Below, one piece after another: positions 1-10,137 of a stretch of 64,000 nt of DNA. The position numbers and the translations under genes are program-made. Within the stretch, counting starts at the first letter, position 1. The number at the start of each line of letters is the position of its first letter. Source of the stretch: Sphagnum magellanicum (lineage: Eukaryota; Streptophyta; Sphagnopsida; Sphagnales; Sphagnaceae); NCBI GenBank assembly GCA_021904315.1, contig CM038910.1, forward strand, positions 10,788,001-10,852,000. Reading direction: 5' to 3'. The notes beneath the pieces are model-generated. The model searched no databases. It was not told where the DNA came from and saw only the letters and a list, made by a program, of their open reading frames with translations.

Positions 1-1759
1 CTGCCTCGAGGAAGAAGAGCCTTGAGGAAGTGGCCCTGATGACGGCCTCATGGCTGATTCCACCAGATAAACTACCCCACAAATGATTGACCCAGCTGCA
101 TACCAAAATCAACATTCAGCCCTGTGTAATTGTGAGACTGGTACTATTATCGGACATCCACAATGGAATCCTAACACTAACCTGAACTTTAAAATCTTGG
201 TCACAGCTAATAATGCATAAGGAGTTCTTAAACTAAGCCTGGTGAAGGTCTTGTAAAAACTTCACGTGCTCTTCAACTCCACCCCACTCATCAGTCTACA
301 CCCATTGTCTAAAATGAGTGACACGGCGTACATCAAAGACAACTCCCCTTGTGTGGCAGAGGTGTCATTCTCAAATTAGTATGTATGCTCAAAATCAGAT
401 AATCATTTATTGAACTCCAATGCAAGCACAACCCTGCAGTCAGAGGACGATCCCCTTCTTTTCCCAAGAACAAGTATTCAACCCAGTCTATCAGGGAATT
501 TTCCTTCCTTTCCTCAAAGAGATGGGCTTTTCATTAAGTAGGTTGAGGTCAACCAGACATATCAGAGGACTGCCACAAACTTCCAAATGCCTGACTGCCC
601 CTTATCCTGTAATGATCTCAGAGCTTGATGACCCACTTCAATATGTACACAGAAAATGTTCTCTTATCAACAAACTGGGCCATGTTAGTGCAAATCAGGA
701 TAAGGTACAACTCTGTCCACTTACCTGCAGCATTTGTGAGGAACCGTGGTCGAGGGCGGATCAGAGGCAGGCCCTGCATGTAGAGGCAAAACAAGATTCA
801 TCATCCTTCTCTTCACATCAGTTTCATCATGCATGCCTTGACAATCAAAATTGATTGCAATACTGGAGAAAGCATCTAAATAGGATGTATCAGAACAGAA
901 AAGTATGCACAATTTGCTAAAGCAATTGAGCACATGGTTATAAAACCACAAACATACCTGTTCCATTGCCATCATATCAGATCTTGTGATAACCATGCTC
1001 CGGAAAAGTACAGGGAGCTCACTTAGCACCCCCACGATGCCGCCCGCTATCATTGAGTTCTTAATGTCCTGCACCCCTGCTCTACCATGATGCATAAGAC
1101 AGAACTGTAAAGTGAGGACAGATTAGACCCCTTTGAGGTACCTGTTACAGTTGATTGCAATTTTTTTTAATCTTCTGAAAGACATGCAACATAGAATCTA
1201 AGAGTCGACCCTCAACAAGTGGAAGTTGGTAGCAACCTCGCATGTGCTCAAGTGAACACACAACTCCTCTATAAATTCCAAGTGCACCTCCAAATGCCGC
1301 ACCACCTGCTAATGATGACCCCACCACTGCTCTCACTGCATCAGGAAACCTGCCAGCCAATGTTATAGCTCAAATGATCCAAAGCATTCATAGTGAACCC
1401 TAAAGCCTAATCTCAAGACCCACATCCAGCAGATTACAGGTCATTCTTTTTCCCAATGAATTGATAATGGTTTCATAGAAGCACCTAAAAGATGCCTTGA
1501 AGCACAAGACACAGTGGACCTTTGAAGACAAACCCTAAGAACTGTTTTGAAATGAATTTCTAGATCTTATGGGGGCGGCAAATCCACTGAAAGCAATCTT
1601 TGGAAAAACCAGGCGTTGAGATGCACAAGAAGGTGAGAATAGTTCATGCCTCTATATCTCTTGCATCTACTCTAAATGATCACAAAATCAGGATAAGCTC
1701 CTTAAACCCTAATTTAGACAGAAGCCACTGAAACAGAAATACTTACCCCACAAGCGCAT

Positions 1760-1803
<44 letters not shown>

Positions 1804-1986
1804 AGAAGAGACCCACCTGATCTGAAGTTGGGAAGCTTGGGCCACAGCGGACAAACCAGACATACTGGCTCCGAAAACTGCACCGCTGAGGAAACCGGCT
1901 CTAACTTTTTGGCTGCAGCTTTGGCTCCTTCCACTTATTGATGCATAGCTGTGAGGGAGATCCGAGGTACGCTGCTTCTCATCCAT
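1..1986 (-). CDS. Tim17/22/23-like small membrane protein, partial (runs off left edge)
   Basis: Minus-strand spliced gene; the start ATG is at 1984-1986. Exon 1 is 1817-1986 (donor GTGGGT). Exon 2 starts at 1349 and its end near 1145-1240 is unresolved. Exon 3 starts near 1068-1080 and ends at 958, exon 4 is 725-773, and exon 5 starts at 95 and is open to base 1. Exon 1 joins exon 2 in frame (QLQI/RFPDAVRAVVG), and exons 3-4-5 also join in frame (MAMEQ/GLPLIRPRPRF, then NAAGSIICGVVYLVESA). The protein has several glycine/alanine-rich hydrophobic stretches (FLSGAVFGASMSG, AGGAAFGGALGIY, SMIAGGIVGVLSEL, AGSIICGVVYL). These are typical of Tim17/Tim22/Tim23/OEP16-type membrane proteins of mitochondria or plastids. 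The family call rests on this pattern, not on a decisive motif. The exon 2/3 junction is uncertain because a good donor at about 1141 lies just past an in-frame TAA. Confidence 0.5.
1764..1797. repeat. (AT)n microsatellite
   Basis: About 17 AT dinucleotides in the first intron of the Tim17-like gene, just downstream of the exon 1 donor in the sense of transcription. Likely length-polymorphic. Confidence 0.95.
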
Positions 1987-3771
1987 ACCTGCTCCTCCTC
2001 CTCCTCCTCCTCCTCTTGTTTTGCAAGCTCCAGCACCAAACTCTGCAAGTTCGCTATAGCTCTACAAACCCTAGAATGGCACGTACTACGTACCTAGTAG
2101 AAAGACAGGCTGACCCTACACACAAATTTATACAAGAACAACAAAAAAACTCATCCACAATCATCATCCCCCATAATGCACAAAATACATCCATAGCATG
2201 CGTTAGTTTGTACCAGTCAATTTAACATTTTTATTAACAGCTTATCGTAATACCTTCACCGTAATTAATTTCAGCAGTAATTAAACTTTTTTCGAATAAA
2301 TGCCAATTTTTTTCAAAATCAGCTGCTCACAATTCTGAAAGTTCTAGAAATTTGTTTCACATTACTATTGACTGCCTGCCCCTGCCCTAAAGTTTGATGT
2401 TGCAGTGTGCCTAAGTAGTGGCAAAATTACTTGGCATTTTTTTTTCCCACCTCCACCATAAAGGATTTCAGGAAATTTTTATTTTTATTCTCAAAGTGAA
2501 ATAAATAAATAAATATTCATCAAGAAAGATGCTGGAATGAATGGTAAAGGTACTTAACTACATCCTGCAGCACAAAAATTACAGGAACAACAAAAGGCTC
2601 GTCCACAATCATAATCCCTCATAATGCAGAAAATACGTCCATAACATTCATTAGTTTGTATCAATCATTTAACAATTTTTTGGACATTTTTTAAAAGTCA
2701 GATCAAAGCTTCAAAAGTTTTGAACTCAGAAAGCCCTGCCTGGATTCTTCCTTTGTATTTTCAGCTCCCTTACCTGCCTCAAGAAACCTGTTTTCAGCAA
2801 GCGGGATCTTCTGCGGCGGAAGGTACCAGCCAAGCTATACTTCTGATCAGTGGAAGGTACCAGCCTGTCACTATTTCTAAAAAGTGAAAAAATCCCAGCT
2901 ACTGGCCTTGGGCACAGATCTCAAATCATGGAAGATCCCTGCACAATGTTTATGATATTGATCAAGAAAACTGCCAATCTATGAAGAATCGTTTCATCAT
3001 GACTTGCATCCATCATAACTTGCAGGTGTGGTGCATAGAACAGAATTTGAAGTGACCAAGCCATCCTCAACCTGAGATTATTGTATCATTGCAATCCACC
3101 TCAAACTGAACCGAGCAGACAAAAGATGTCGCCTTGCTTTCTGAGTGCAAATCTTGAAGAACATGCAGCTTAGTTACAATCCAATGTTATGCTGAAGACA
3201 TGGGGGTCCTAGGGTTTGATGAGACATCTTGTCCTGAGCTTCCTTGGCCCTCGAAAGAAAAGCACAGAAAGGCAGCTGATGTACCAACTTGCAAGCTGAT
3301 GGATCTTGAAGAGCTCACAAGCAGTGTTTCTTTTTAAATGGCAAAATTTCGCAACTTTGCAAAAAAAATTCAGAAAATGGCAAAACAACAAAAAAACAAA
3401 AAGAAACTGAAATTTTTGTGATTTTTGTGGATTTTTAGGTCATTTTTCGACATATAAATAATTAAATTAGCCACATCTAGAATCTGAGTTGTTTTCTTTG
3501 GTGGAGAAACTTCACAACTTGTCGATTTTCGGTTTTCTAAAAATGAAACAAAAAAGATTTAGAATTTATTGTTCTTAGGGATTCTTTTGCCATTTTTCGA
3601 AATTAAAAATTTATAAAATAAAAATTTATTTTTTTATTTTTTTAAAAATTATTTAAAATATTATAATAATAATAATAATAATAATATTTTTTATTTTATT
3701 TTTTTAAAAAAAACCACATCTAGACCTACACACTTTTTCGGTCGCCAGTTGTAACAGCACTACAACCCTTA
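1987..3771. other. Intergenic upstream region with a duplicated ~100-bp segment
   Basis: No gene recognised. The 5' flank of the Tim17-like gene begins with a CTC/CCT trinucleotide run (about 1987-2015). A segment at 2131-2232 recurs in diverged form at 2580-2680: both carry AACAACAAAA, TCCACAATCAT and ATTAGTTTGTA in the same order. A short AAT/ATA microsatellite lies at 3661-3688, surrounded by A/T homopolymers. Confidence 0.6.
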
Positions 3772-3803
3772 AGAGCATCTCCACTGGTGTTTAGCATGTG
3801 ACT
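3772..3803 (+). repeat. Left terminal inverted repeat of the 4.1-kb element
   Basis: 32-bp arm starting AGAGCATCTCCACTGG and ending TGTGACT. The partner arm is at 7882-7913; five of the six differences are transitions. Confidence 0.55.
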
Positions 3804-4478
3804 TTGGGCTGGAGTGAACCAGTAGCCACCCATGCATTAGTTTAAATGAGGTTGTTCAAGCCGTTTTGGGGATGAACCAAAAACACATCTTCTTCCCCTA
3901 CCCAAGGATTTTTCAGCCCCCTTTTCTGCTCCAAAATTTTCATCTCCTACCTACTCCCCCCCCCCACCCCCCCTCCTACCTCCCTCACCTCATTTCCCGC
4001 TCATTCCATCTCTAGAGCTCGGGAGAGCTCTTGAGCTTGAGTAGCACAGAGCTTTGAGGAGATGTGACACACAAGGCTTGAGGAAGGTGGAGAGTTCAAT
4101 GTTGAAGGAATGTGAAGAGGAAAAAGTAAGACGAGCCCTTGATCCCAAATGCAGAATTGAAAAAAGAAAGGTAATCTCCCTCCCTTTCTGCAATTTTTTT
4201 TTTTTTCTTTGTGTTTTTTTTTCTTTTCTTTTGCTTGAAAAGAAAAAGAAGCCACGAAGAAAGCACTTGAAATGAAAAGTCAGAAACAGGATGCTAGAAG
4301 CAGGAGCTAAAAGTGAGAGGGCAAAGTAAGAGATTGAAAGTAAGCTCCCTCCTTTTTTTACATTTTTTTTCTTATCTATGGTTTCTTTTTTCTTTGTGTT
4401 TTTTTTTCTTTTCTAAGCTCCCTCCTTTCTCTTGGTTCTTTTTTTGTTGTTTTCTTGTGTGTTTTGTTTTCTTTGTGT

Positions 4479-5122
4479 TTGAAAAGAAGAAGACGAGAAC
4501 ATGTTGTCAATGTGCCGTCATCTTTTTTTATGGTGTTATTCCAATGAAGAAAGCGATGGCAACTTGTTACCATTGCCTTCTTCTTTGTTGGTGTTCAAGC
4601 AAAAAAGGTAACGACAACTTGTTGTTGTTACCTTTTTTTTTGTGTTAGAGAAGAAGAAGACAACAACAATGCGTCGTTGTCTTATTTTGAGGTGCTATTA
4701 GAACAAAAAAGGCAACGACAACAAGTTGTCGTCGCTTTCTTTTTTGTGTTTAAAAAAAAAAGAAAATAAAAAGAGGATGGTGTGGCAACAAGCCGTCGTC
4801 TTCTCCTATGGTGGTGTTCTAGTAAAGAAAGTGATGGTAGCAAACTACCATCGCTTTCTTCTTTGGTGTTGTTGAAGCAAAGAAGGCAACAACAACTTGT
4901 TGTCATTGCCTTATTTTTTGTTAGAAAAAAAGAAGATGACGACAATGTGTCGTCATCTTCTTCTATGGTGTTGTTACAATAAAAAAAGTGACGGCAACAA
5001 CATGGTCGCCTTCTTTTTTGTGTTTGAAAAAAAGAAAACGACAGCGTGGCAACACATTTTCTTCTATGGTGGTGTTCCAATGAAGAAGGCAATAACAACT
5101 TGTTGCTATCGCTTTCTTCTTT
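4479..5122. repeat. Tandem array of about 12 short hairpin units (~54-bp period)
   Basis: Each unit has a purine-rich 5' arm (AAGAAGG or AAAAAAG), a 10-15 bp stem, a tiny loop and a pyrimidine-rich 3' arm, followed by a spacer like TATGGTGTTGTTCCAAT. Clear hairpins are at 4545-4583, 4601-4640, 4651-4688, 4705-4746, 4824-4862, 4880-4915, 4929-4964, 4980-5022 and 5082-5122; weaker ones are near 4479-4530, 4770-4800 and 5026-5065. Stem sequences differ between units (GATGACGAC/GTCGTCATC, GTGATGGTAG/CTACCATCGC, GGTAACGACAAC/GTTGTTGTTACC) but remain largely paired. Reading frames through it, up to 191 codons, are low-complexity and are not taken as genes. Confidence 0.8.
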
Positions 5123-5707
5123 GGTGGTGTTAAGGTTTAACTTGATGGTTTTTGGATGTTTATAAGGTTTAATGCACAACAAAAGAAGAGTTTGTTGCAA
5201 ATGCAATTCAAGTTGAGATGCAATGCTGCCATTTATACATTGTTCGTCATGTAACAAGGGTTACAAATGCAACAACTTCTTACCAAGTTAAACACGAGAT
5301 TGTAGATAATGATATGCTTTAAGGTTTCCACTTTATACAGTTAGTTAAGTTTTTTCAACCTTTTCATTTTTTGGACTACTCAATTTTTGAATTTTGGTCC
5401 ATTGATATATTACAAAAAATCTTTTTTTTCATTATGTTTTTTAACATTATTGATCCACCCATATTTGTACATCTTTTATCAATATAATATTTTCCTCTAG
5501 TCATACTTGTTTGATGTGTAGATGGTTAATTATATATGTTTCTTTTTTCACAATTTTCTTAATACTTTAAATTAAGAATCAAAACTTAAATAAGCCCATA
5601 TGAATAGGTCACATTAATTTTTTTAGGGTTCACAAAAATCAAAATGAACATTGTGTAATACCTACACCCTTTCTATTATAATTTCCATAAGGCCATTTCA
5701 AATATAC

Positions 5708-5880
5708 AATACCCACATATAGGTCTCGTAAATAGTTGCTAATTTTTTTACATCCATTGTAATACCCTCATATAGGTGTCTTAAATAGTTGTCGATTTTT
5801 TACATCCATTGCAATACTCGCATATAGGTTTTGTAAATAGTTATTAACTTTTTTTACATCCATTGTAATATTCGTATGTC
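5708..5880 (+). repeat. Tandem repeat, three ~53-bp units plus a partial fourth
   Basis: Units at 5708-5760, 5761-5812 and 5813-5866, then a partial unit. Each runs from AATAC through CATATAGG and AAATAGTT to ACATCCATTG. The units differ at roughly a fifth of positions. Confidence 0.9.
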
Positions 5881-6777
5881 CCAAATTTCAAACCTAAACC
5901 ATAATTTTAAAATTAAGTAATAAATTTTACATTAAACCTTAACCCCCTATATCATCAATGTGACCAATTTTGCATTATGTTCATTTTTATATATGTTAAA
6001 TCATATTATAAGGTGAATAAATAATTTTGAAAACATGAATTTCATGATGTATTGGCGAAGAATCAAATATTTAAAAAATATTTTTATGTTTCATGGTTAA
6101 TGAATTATCACAATATGATATAGATATTGCATTTAAACAAAAGTGGGTTAGGAAATATTGAACTTTAACAACTATGGAACAAATGGAATAAAGGAGATTC
6201 ATAATTATGTTATAGATCTAAACAAATGATAAGATCAAAAACTAATACAATGAGCAAAGTCTGAAATATAAACCTTAAACTTTGATATATATGAAGCAAA
6301 TTCCTAAACATTAAATCATAAAAAGTTTTAATGATATATGTCTTAAATTCAAAAAACTATACAAAATATACAAATTATATAATGCAAAACTAAATAAATA
6401 AATAGGGAAAATTTTAGAAACCAAATTATAAAACTTTTAAATTCCATAGATTTACTAACCGAAAAAAAACCTTAATATTAAAAAACAATCAAATAAATTT
6501 TGTAAAAAACCAAAAGAAAATATATGTCTTTTACTTTTGTGTGATCTTTCCAAACTAGTTTTTTCCACTTTTTTTGAAAAAAATATAAAATGAAATTGTA
6601 TTACGTCACATATGTCTAAACCCTAAAATTCCCCCTTAAATTTAGTTTAGTTTAGGTTACTTACTATAAATTTGTGAAAAACTTGCTAACTAATTTATGT
6701 GTCCCAACCTTAAACCTAAACCATAATCCAATAGTACATAAATATAATAATTACATGAAAAGATGTTTTGTAACGTA

Positions 6778-7290
6778 AGAGGTAAGTAGGAAGGTGGGTG
6801 CATAGGTAGGTATATAGGTAGGTAGTTGGGTTAGTAGGTAATTAGTAAATAAAAAGGAACTTCAAGGAGCAAAGTAGATAGGTTACTAAAGTAGATAAGC
6901 ATGTAGGTAGGCAAGTTAGTAGATAGGAAGAAAGTTACACTAGCAAGGTAGCTAGGTAGATAGGCAAGTTAATATGTAAGAACAAGTTACCTTATCAAGG
7001 TGACTAAGTTTGTAAAATATTTATGTCAATAGGGTGATTGTGTATATAGGGTTGCTAAATAGTAATGTAGTTAGGTTAGTAGGGTAGGTAGTTGATACAA
7101 TGGTTAAATTTGTAAGGAAGTTAAATCAATAAGGTATATAGTTAACAGGGTAGCTAGGTTAATAGAGTCAGTAGTTAATATAGTAGTTAGGTCAGTAGGA
7201 TAATTAGTTATTAAGGTAGCTATGTCACTAGGATAATTAGTAAGGTACCAAGGTTGGTACAATATTTATGAAAGTAGGAAGGTGAGTAGG
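6778..7290 (+). repeat. Degenerate GGTA/TAGG-type repeat tract
   Basis: Dense occurrences of TAGGTAGG, GTAGGTA and TTAGTAGG separated by AT-rich spacers, decaying toward both ends. Looks like an old, heavily mutated microsatellite. No coding potential recognised. Confidence 0.75.
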
Positions 7291-7576
7291 GTAGCTATGT
7301 GTGAAATCAGGTCTGAAGAAAAAACAACAAAGAACAAACCCAAAACAAAATGTATAGTGATCAGCAATGAAAAGAAATGGACTGTGATGAACCCCATCTA
7401 ATGCCAAATGAAAAACCGCAGACCATCCAGTGGACAAAACGACCAACAGGTGCATTGGTGGCTGCTGGTTCGTTCTGGTCGTCACTCTGGACAATAAAAT
7501 TAAATGTCTAAGTTTGGCTCTTTTGTTTTTTGGCAACCCCACCAATAACTGGAACTGGAACTGCATATACGTGGGA

Positions 7577-7754
7577 ACTACTAATAGCAAGCCACCTGGA
7601 CCAATCATTATGATCGACCAATCAAAAGTACTGAGCCGCAGTCAGGTCCAATTTATCACACTCTTACTACTAATAGCAAACCACCTGGACCAATCATTAT
7701 GATCGACCAATCAAAAGTACTGAGCCGCAGTCAGGTCCAATTTATCACACTCTT
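7577..7754 (+). repeat. Recent 89-bp tandem duplication
   Basis: 7577-7665 is repeated at 7666-7754 with essentially one difference (GCAAGCC versus GCAAACC). Both copies contain GGACCAATCATTATGATCG and AGCCGCAGTCAGGTCC. The near-identity implies a recent duplication inside the 4.1-kb TIR element. Confidence 0.95.
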
Positions 7755-7913
7755 TTTTGGTGGTGCATAATTGCATCTTTTACCAGCCATGGCAAGCTGC
7801 TGTGAATGTGGTGCAGAAGAACCAATTTGCTGAGCTAAACCGGCAGATTTTTACCTTCTCACAACAAATTTTGCTGTTTGGAGTCACACACTGAGCAGCG
7901 GTGGAGATGCTCT

Positions 7914-10137
7914 GAGGACCTTATTTGCTACAGTCTAAGGACAGAGGACACTTGTAGCCAATTAATTGACTCTAATGAAAATACTTAAGAAGTCGCGGAA
8001 AAAAAAAGCAGAAAGCCTCCTCTCAGGCAGAAGATTTTCAGGAACAGTTTTACTCATTATCTAATCCATTTTGATGTTGATGGTATGGCGCCCTGTTACA
8101 GGCAATCCAAAAATTGGTGATAAACCGGTGAGTGTGGCCTGTGCACGGTATTCTTTAGTAAAAGGCGAAAGAATAGTTCGCTTTGCACTGACAACGCAGT
8201 CTTAGCAATTCTCCTCATTGTGAACCTGGTCTTTATACTGCAAGAAACGGTGTTTTCTGGCAATTGATATGGGACAATATCTTTCTTCGTCGTACACAGG
8301 AGTTCCTTGAGGGAGGGGGACGACTATGGTAATCCAGGCGCTTGGTTTGCTTTGCAGCACAGCACGACGTGTTTTGCCTTTTCTAACGTTCGAGGTTCCG
8401 AGTGGGGTCGGGGGGAGTAGAGACGGAGAGAGATTCTTGGCACGCGTTGTGGTTGTATGAATGTCGACTTATTGAAGGAAGGTAGAAGGAAGGAATGGAG
8501 CTAAAAGTATTTTTGGTTCCATAGATTGCAGGGGATAAATAGGTATGCAAAACCAGGCAATTTTTGTCATGAAGTAAAAATGAACAGATTGGTACACACA
8601 ACTCATGAAGGAGAATGCTGGAAACAGGACATGCTAAGACTCCAAAAATATACTCAAAAGCAACTGAACCTGAGAATTCTAACAGCTAGCTGATCAAAAT
8701 GAATGCTGAACATCAATGAACTTATCTAGATGTAAATGGAGAAGGACCAAAGCATAGGTGTATCTTTTGTGTAGGACTTCCTTATGTTTAGGATCTGAAG
8801 TGATCCTGAGCAGGGATTTTTTATCAGTTGTGTTATATCAAAAATTTGGCAAATTTTTCAACCAAAAAAAGAAGACAATTTAATCAAATTTGCGTCACAA
8901 AAAGAAATCCCTTTTTTCTCAAAAAAACCCACAGAATTTGTCCAAAACAAGTGCTGAGATTCCTGAGAGATCCATTACAAAACCATCGGTCAAGAGAACC
9001 TTTGCAGGATTAATATATCAATATTATACCTTCTCAAAAGTTGCACCAACCAAGAGCTCCACTCCTCCTCGAGCTCATACTCTAAGAATCATACGATCAT
9101 TGACCATTTTCACACTCCTAAAATCAAGTTCCAACATACTCACTCTCTTTCCTAACTTCTTATCCTCAGCATTGTACCACACTCACATTTGAAAGGCACT
9201 CTATACACAAAGATTTCAACAGACATTTCCTAGTGTATTTTGACAACACATTATAACACGGGAATTTTCCCACCAACAGAAGAGCAAGACTAGGGTTATG
9301 ATAACAACATTTGCCTCCTGCTTTACAATAGGTTAAGGCCCAAGGGTGGAGGACAATCTCAAAATATAATGCTGGACTCAACTAGCACCTCGTCCTAGGC
9401 CCCTTATTTTTGGGATGCTCACCTTGGGGCCTTACCCTACACATTCACTCTTCCACACACCCAACATATTAGAGCTTCTTTTCAACCAACATCTGCATTT
9501 GCAAAACAAACACCTACCGAGCCTATCAAGACCAGTCTCCACTTCCACTGTATAGTAATCTCATTAAAACCATCACAATTTCCCATAAGACACCAAAAAA
9601 GGTGCTGAGTGTTACCACTAACAAATTGCTAACTTCGAGTACTCGTCTCTCTCTCACCACAAGGCATGCAAACTCCATTTGAGAGTGATGCTTGTAATGA
9701 AGTAAATATTTACAGTCACTTTCCTAGTATTGGTTCTGTTCTACACAAGAGAGACAGTGCAAAGCCACTTGAGTGTCTCTCTACAGTTTCCAGTGTGTAT
9801 ATTGCAACAAAAGCCACATTGACTTGAAAGAGTCTTGTCACTTTGAGTTCACCACCAAGCCAAGAGCAGCCTGTTCCATGCTCTGCAGCATTCCTTCAAG
9901 AACAAAACTCTCTGAAGGACTTTACACTCTCTGCTTCAACTTCGTTTGAAACAGAGAAAGCAAAGGGAAAAGGCAGCCAATGGTATAAAACTTCATACTC
10001 TGTGCCCGTCAACAGTCTTAAGACACACCCTTCAGTACCCCCTGTTCAGTATGTGTTGAATTATGCAATCCCATTCCTCAAAAATGGATGAGTTCCCCTT
10101 TGCTGTTGCCTGGAAGCTCTCAAAACATCTAATCCCC
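7914..10137. other. Intergenic region, no gene recognised
   Basis: Mixed-composition sequence with no homology I recognise, no RNA gene and no clear repeat family. The last 300-500 bases probably include the 3' UTR of the minus-strand DUF7950 gene that ends at 10138. An 82-codon plus-strand frame at 9843-10091 lies there and shows no recognisable motif. Confidence 0.5.

Larger units (their letters stand above)
3772..7913. mobile_element. Candidate TIR DNA transposon, probably non-autonomous
   Basis: The left end 3772-3803 and the reverse complement of 7882-7913 align without gaps over 32 bp with 26 identities. Both begin AGAGCATCTCCAC and end TGTGACT. Many plant DNA transposons and MITEs have ends resembling GAGCATCTCCA. 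No transposase frame is visible inside; the interior is AT-rich and holds a hairpin array (4479-5122), a 53-bp tandem repeat (5708-5880), GGTA-like repeats (6778-7290) and an 89-bp duplication. No clean target-site duplication flanks the ends, so the superfamily is open and the pairing of these two ends is an inference. Confidence 0.5.

Noticed and set aside
4682-5257. 191-codon minus-strand open frame over the hairpin array
   Set aside because: Its residues are generated by the repeat (runs of Ser, Cys, His, Arg and Leu) and it has no independent coding signal.
9843-10091. 82-codon plus-strand frame
   Set aside because: Lies in the probable 3' UTR of the DUF7950 gene on the other strand; no motif, no splice partner.
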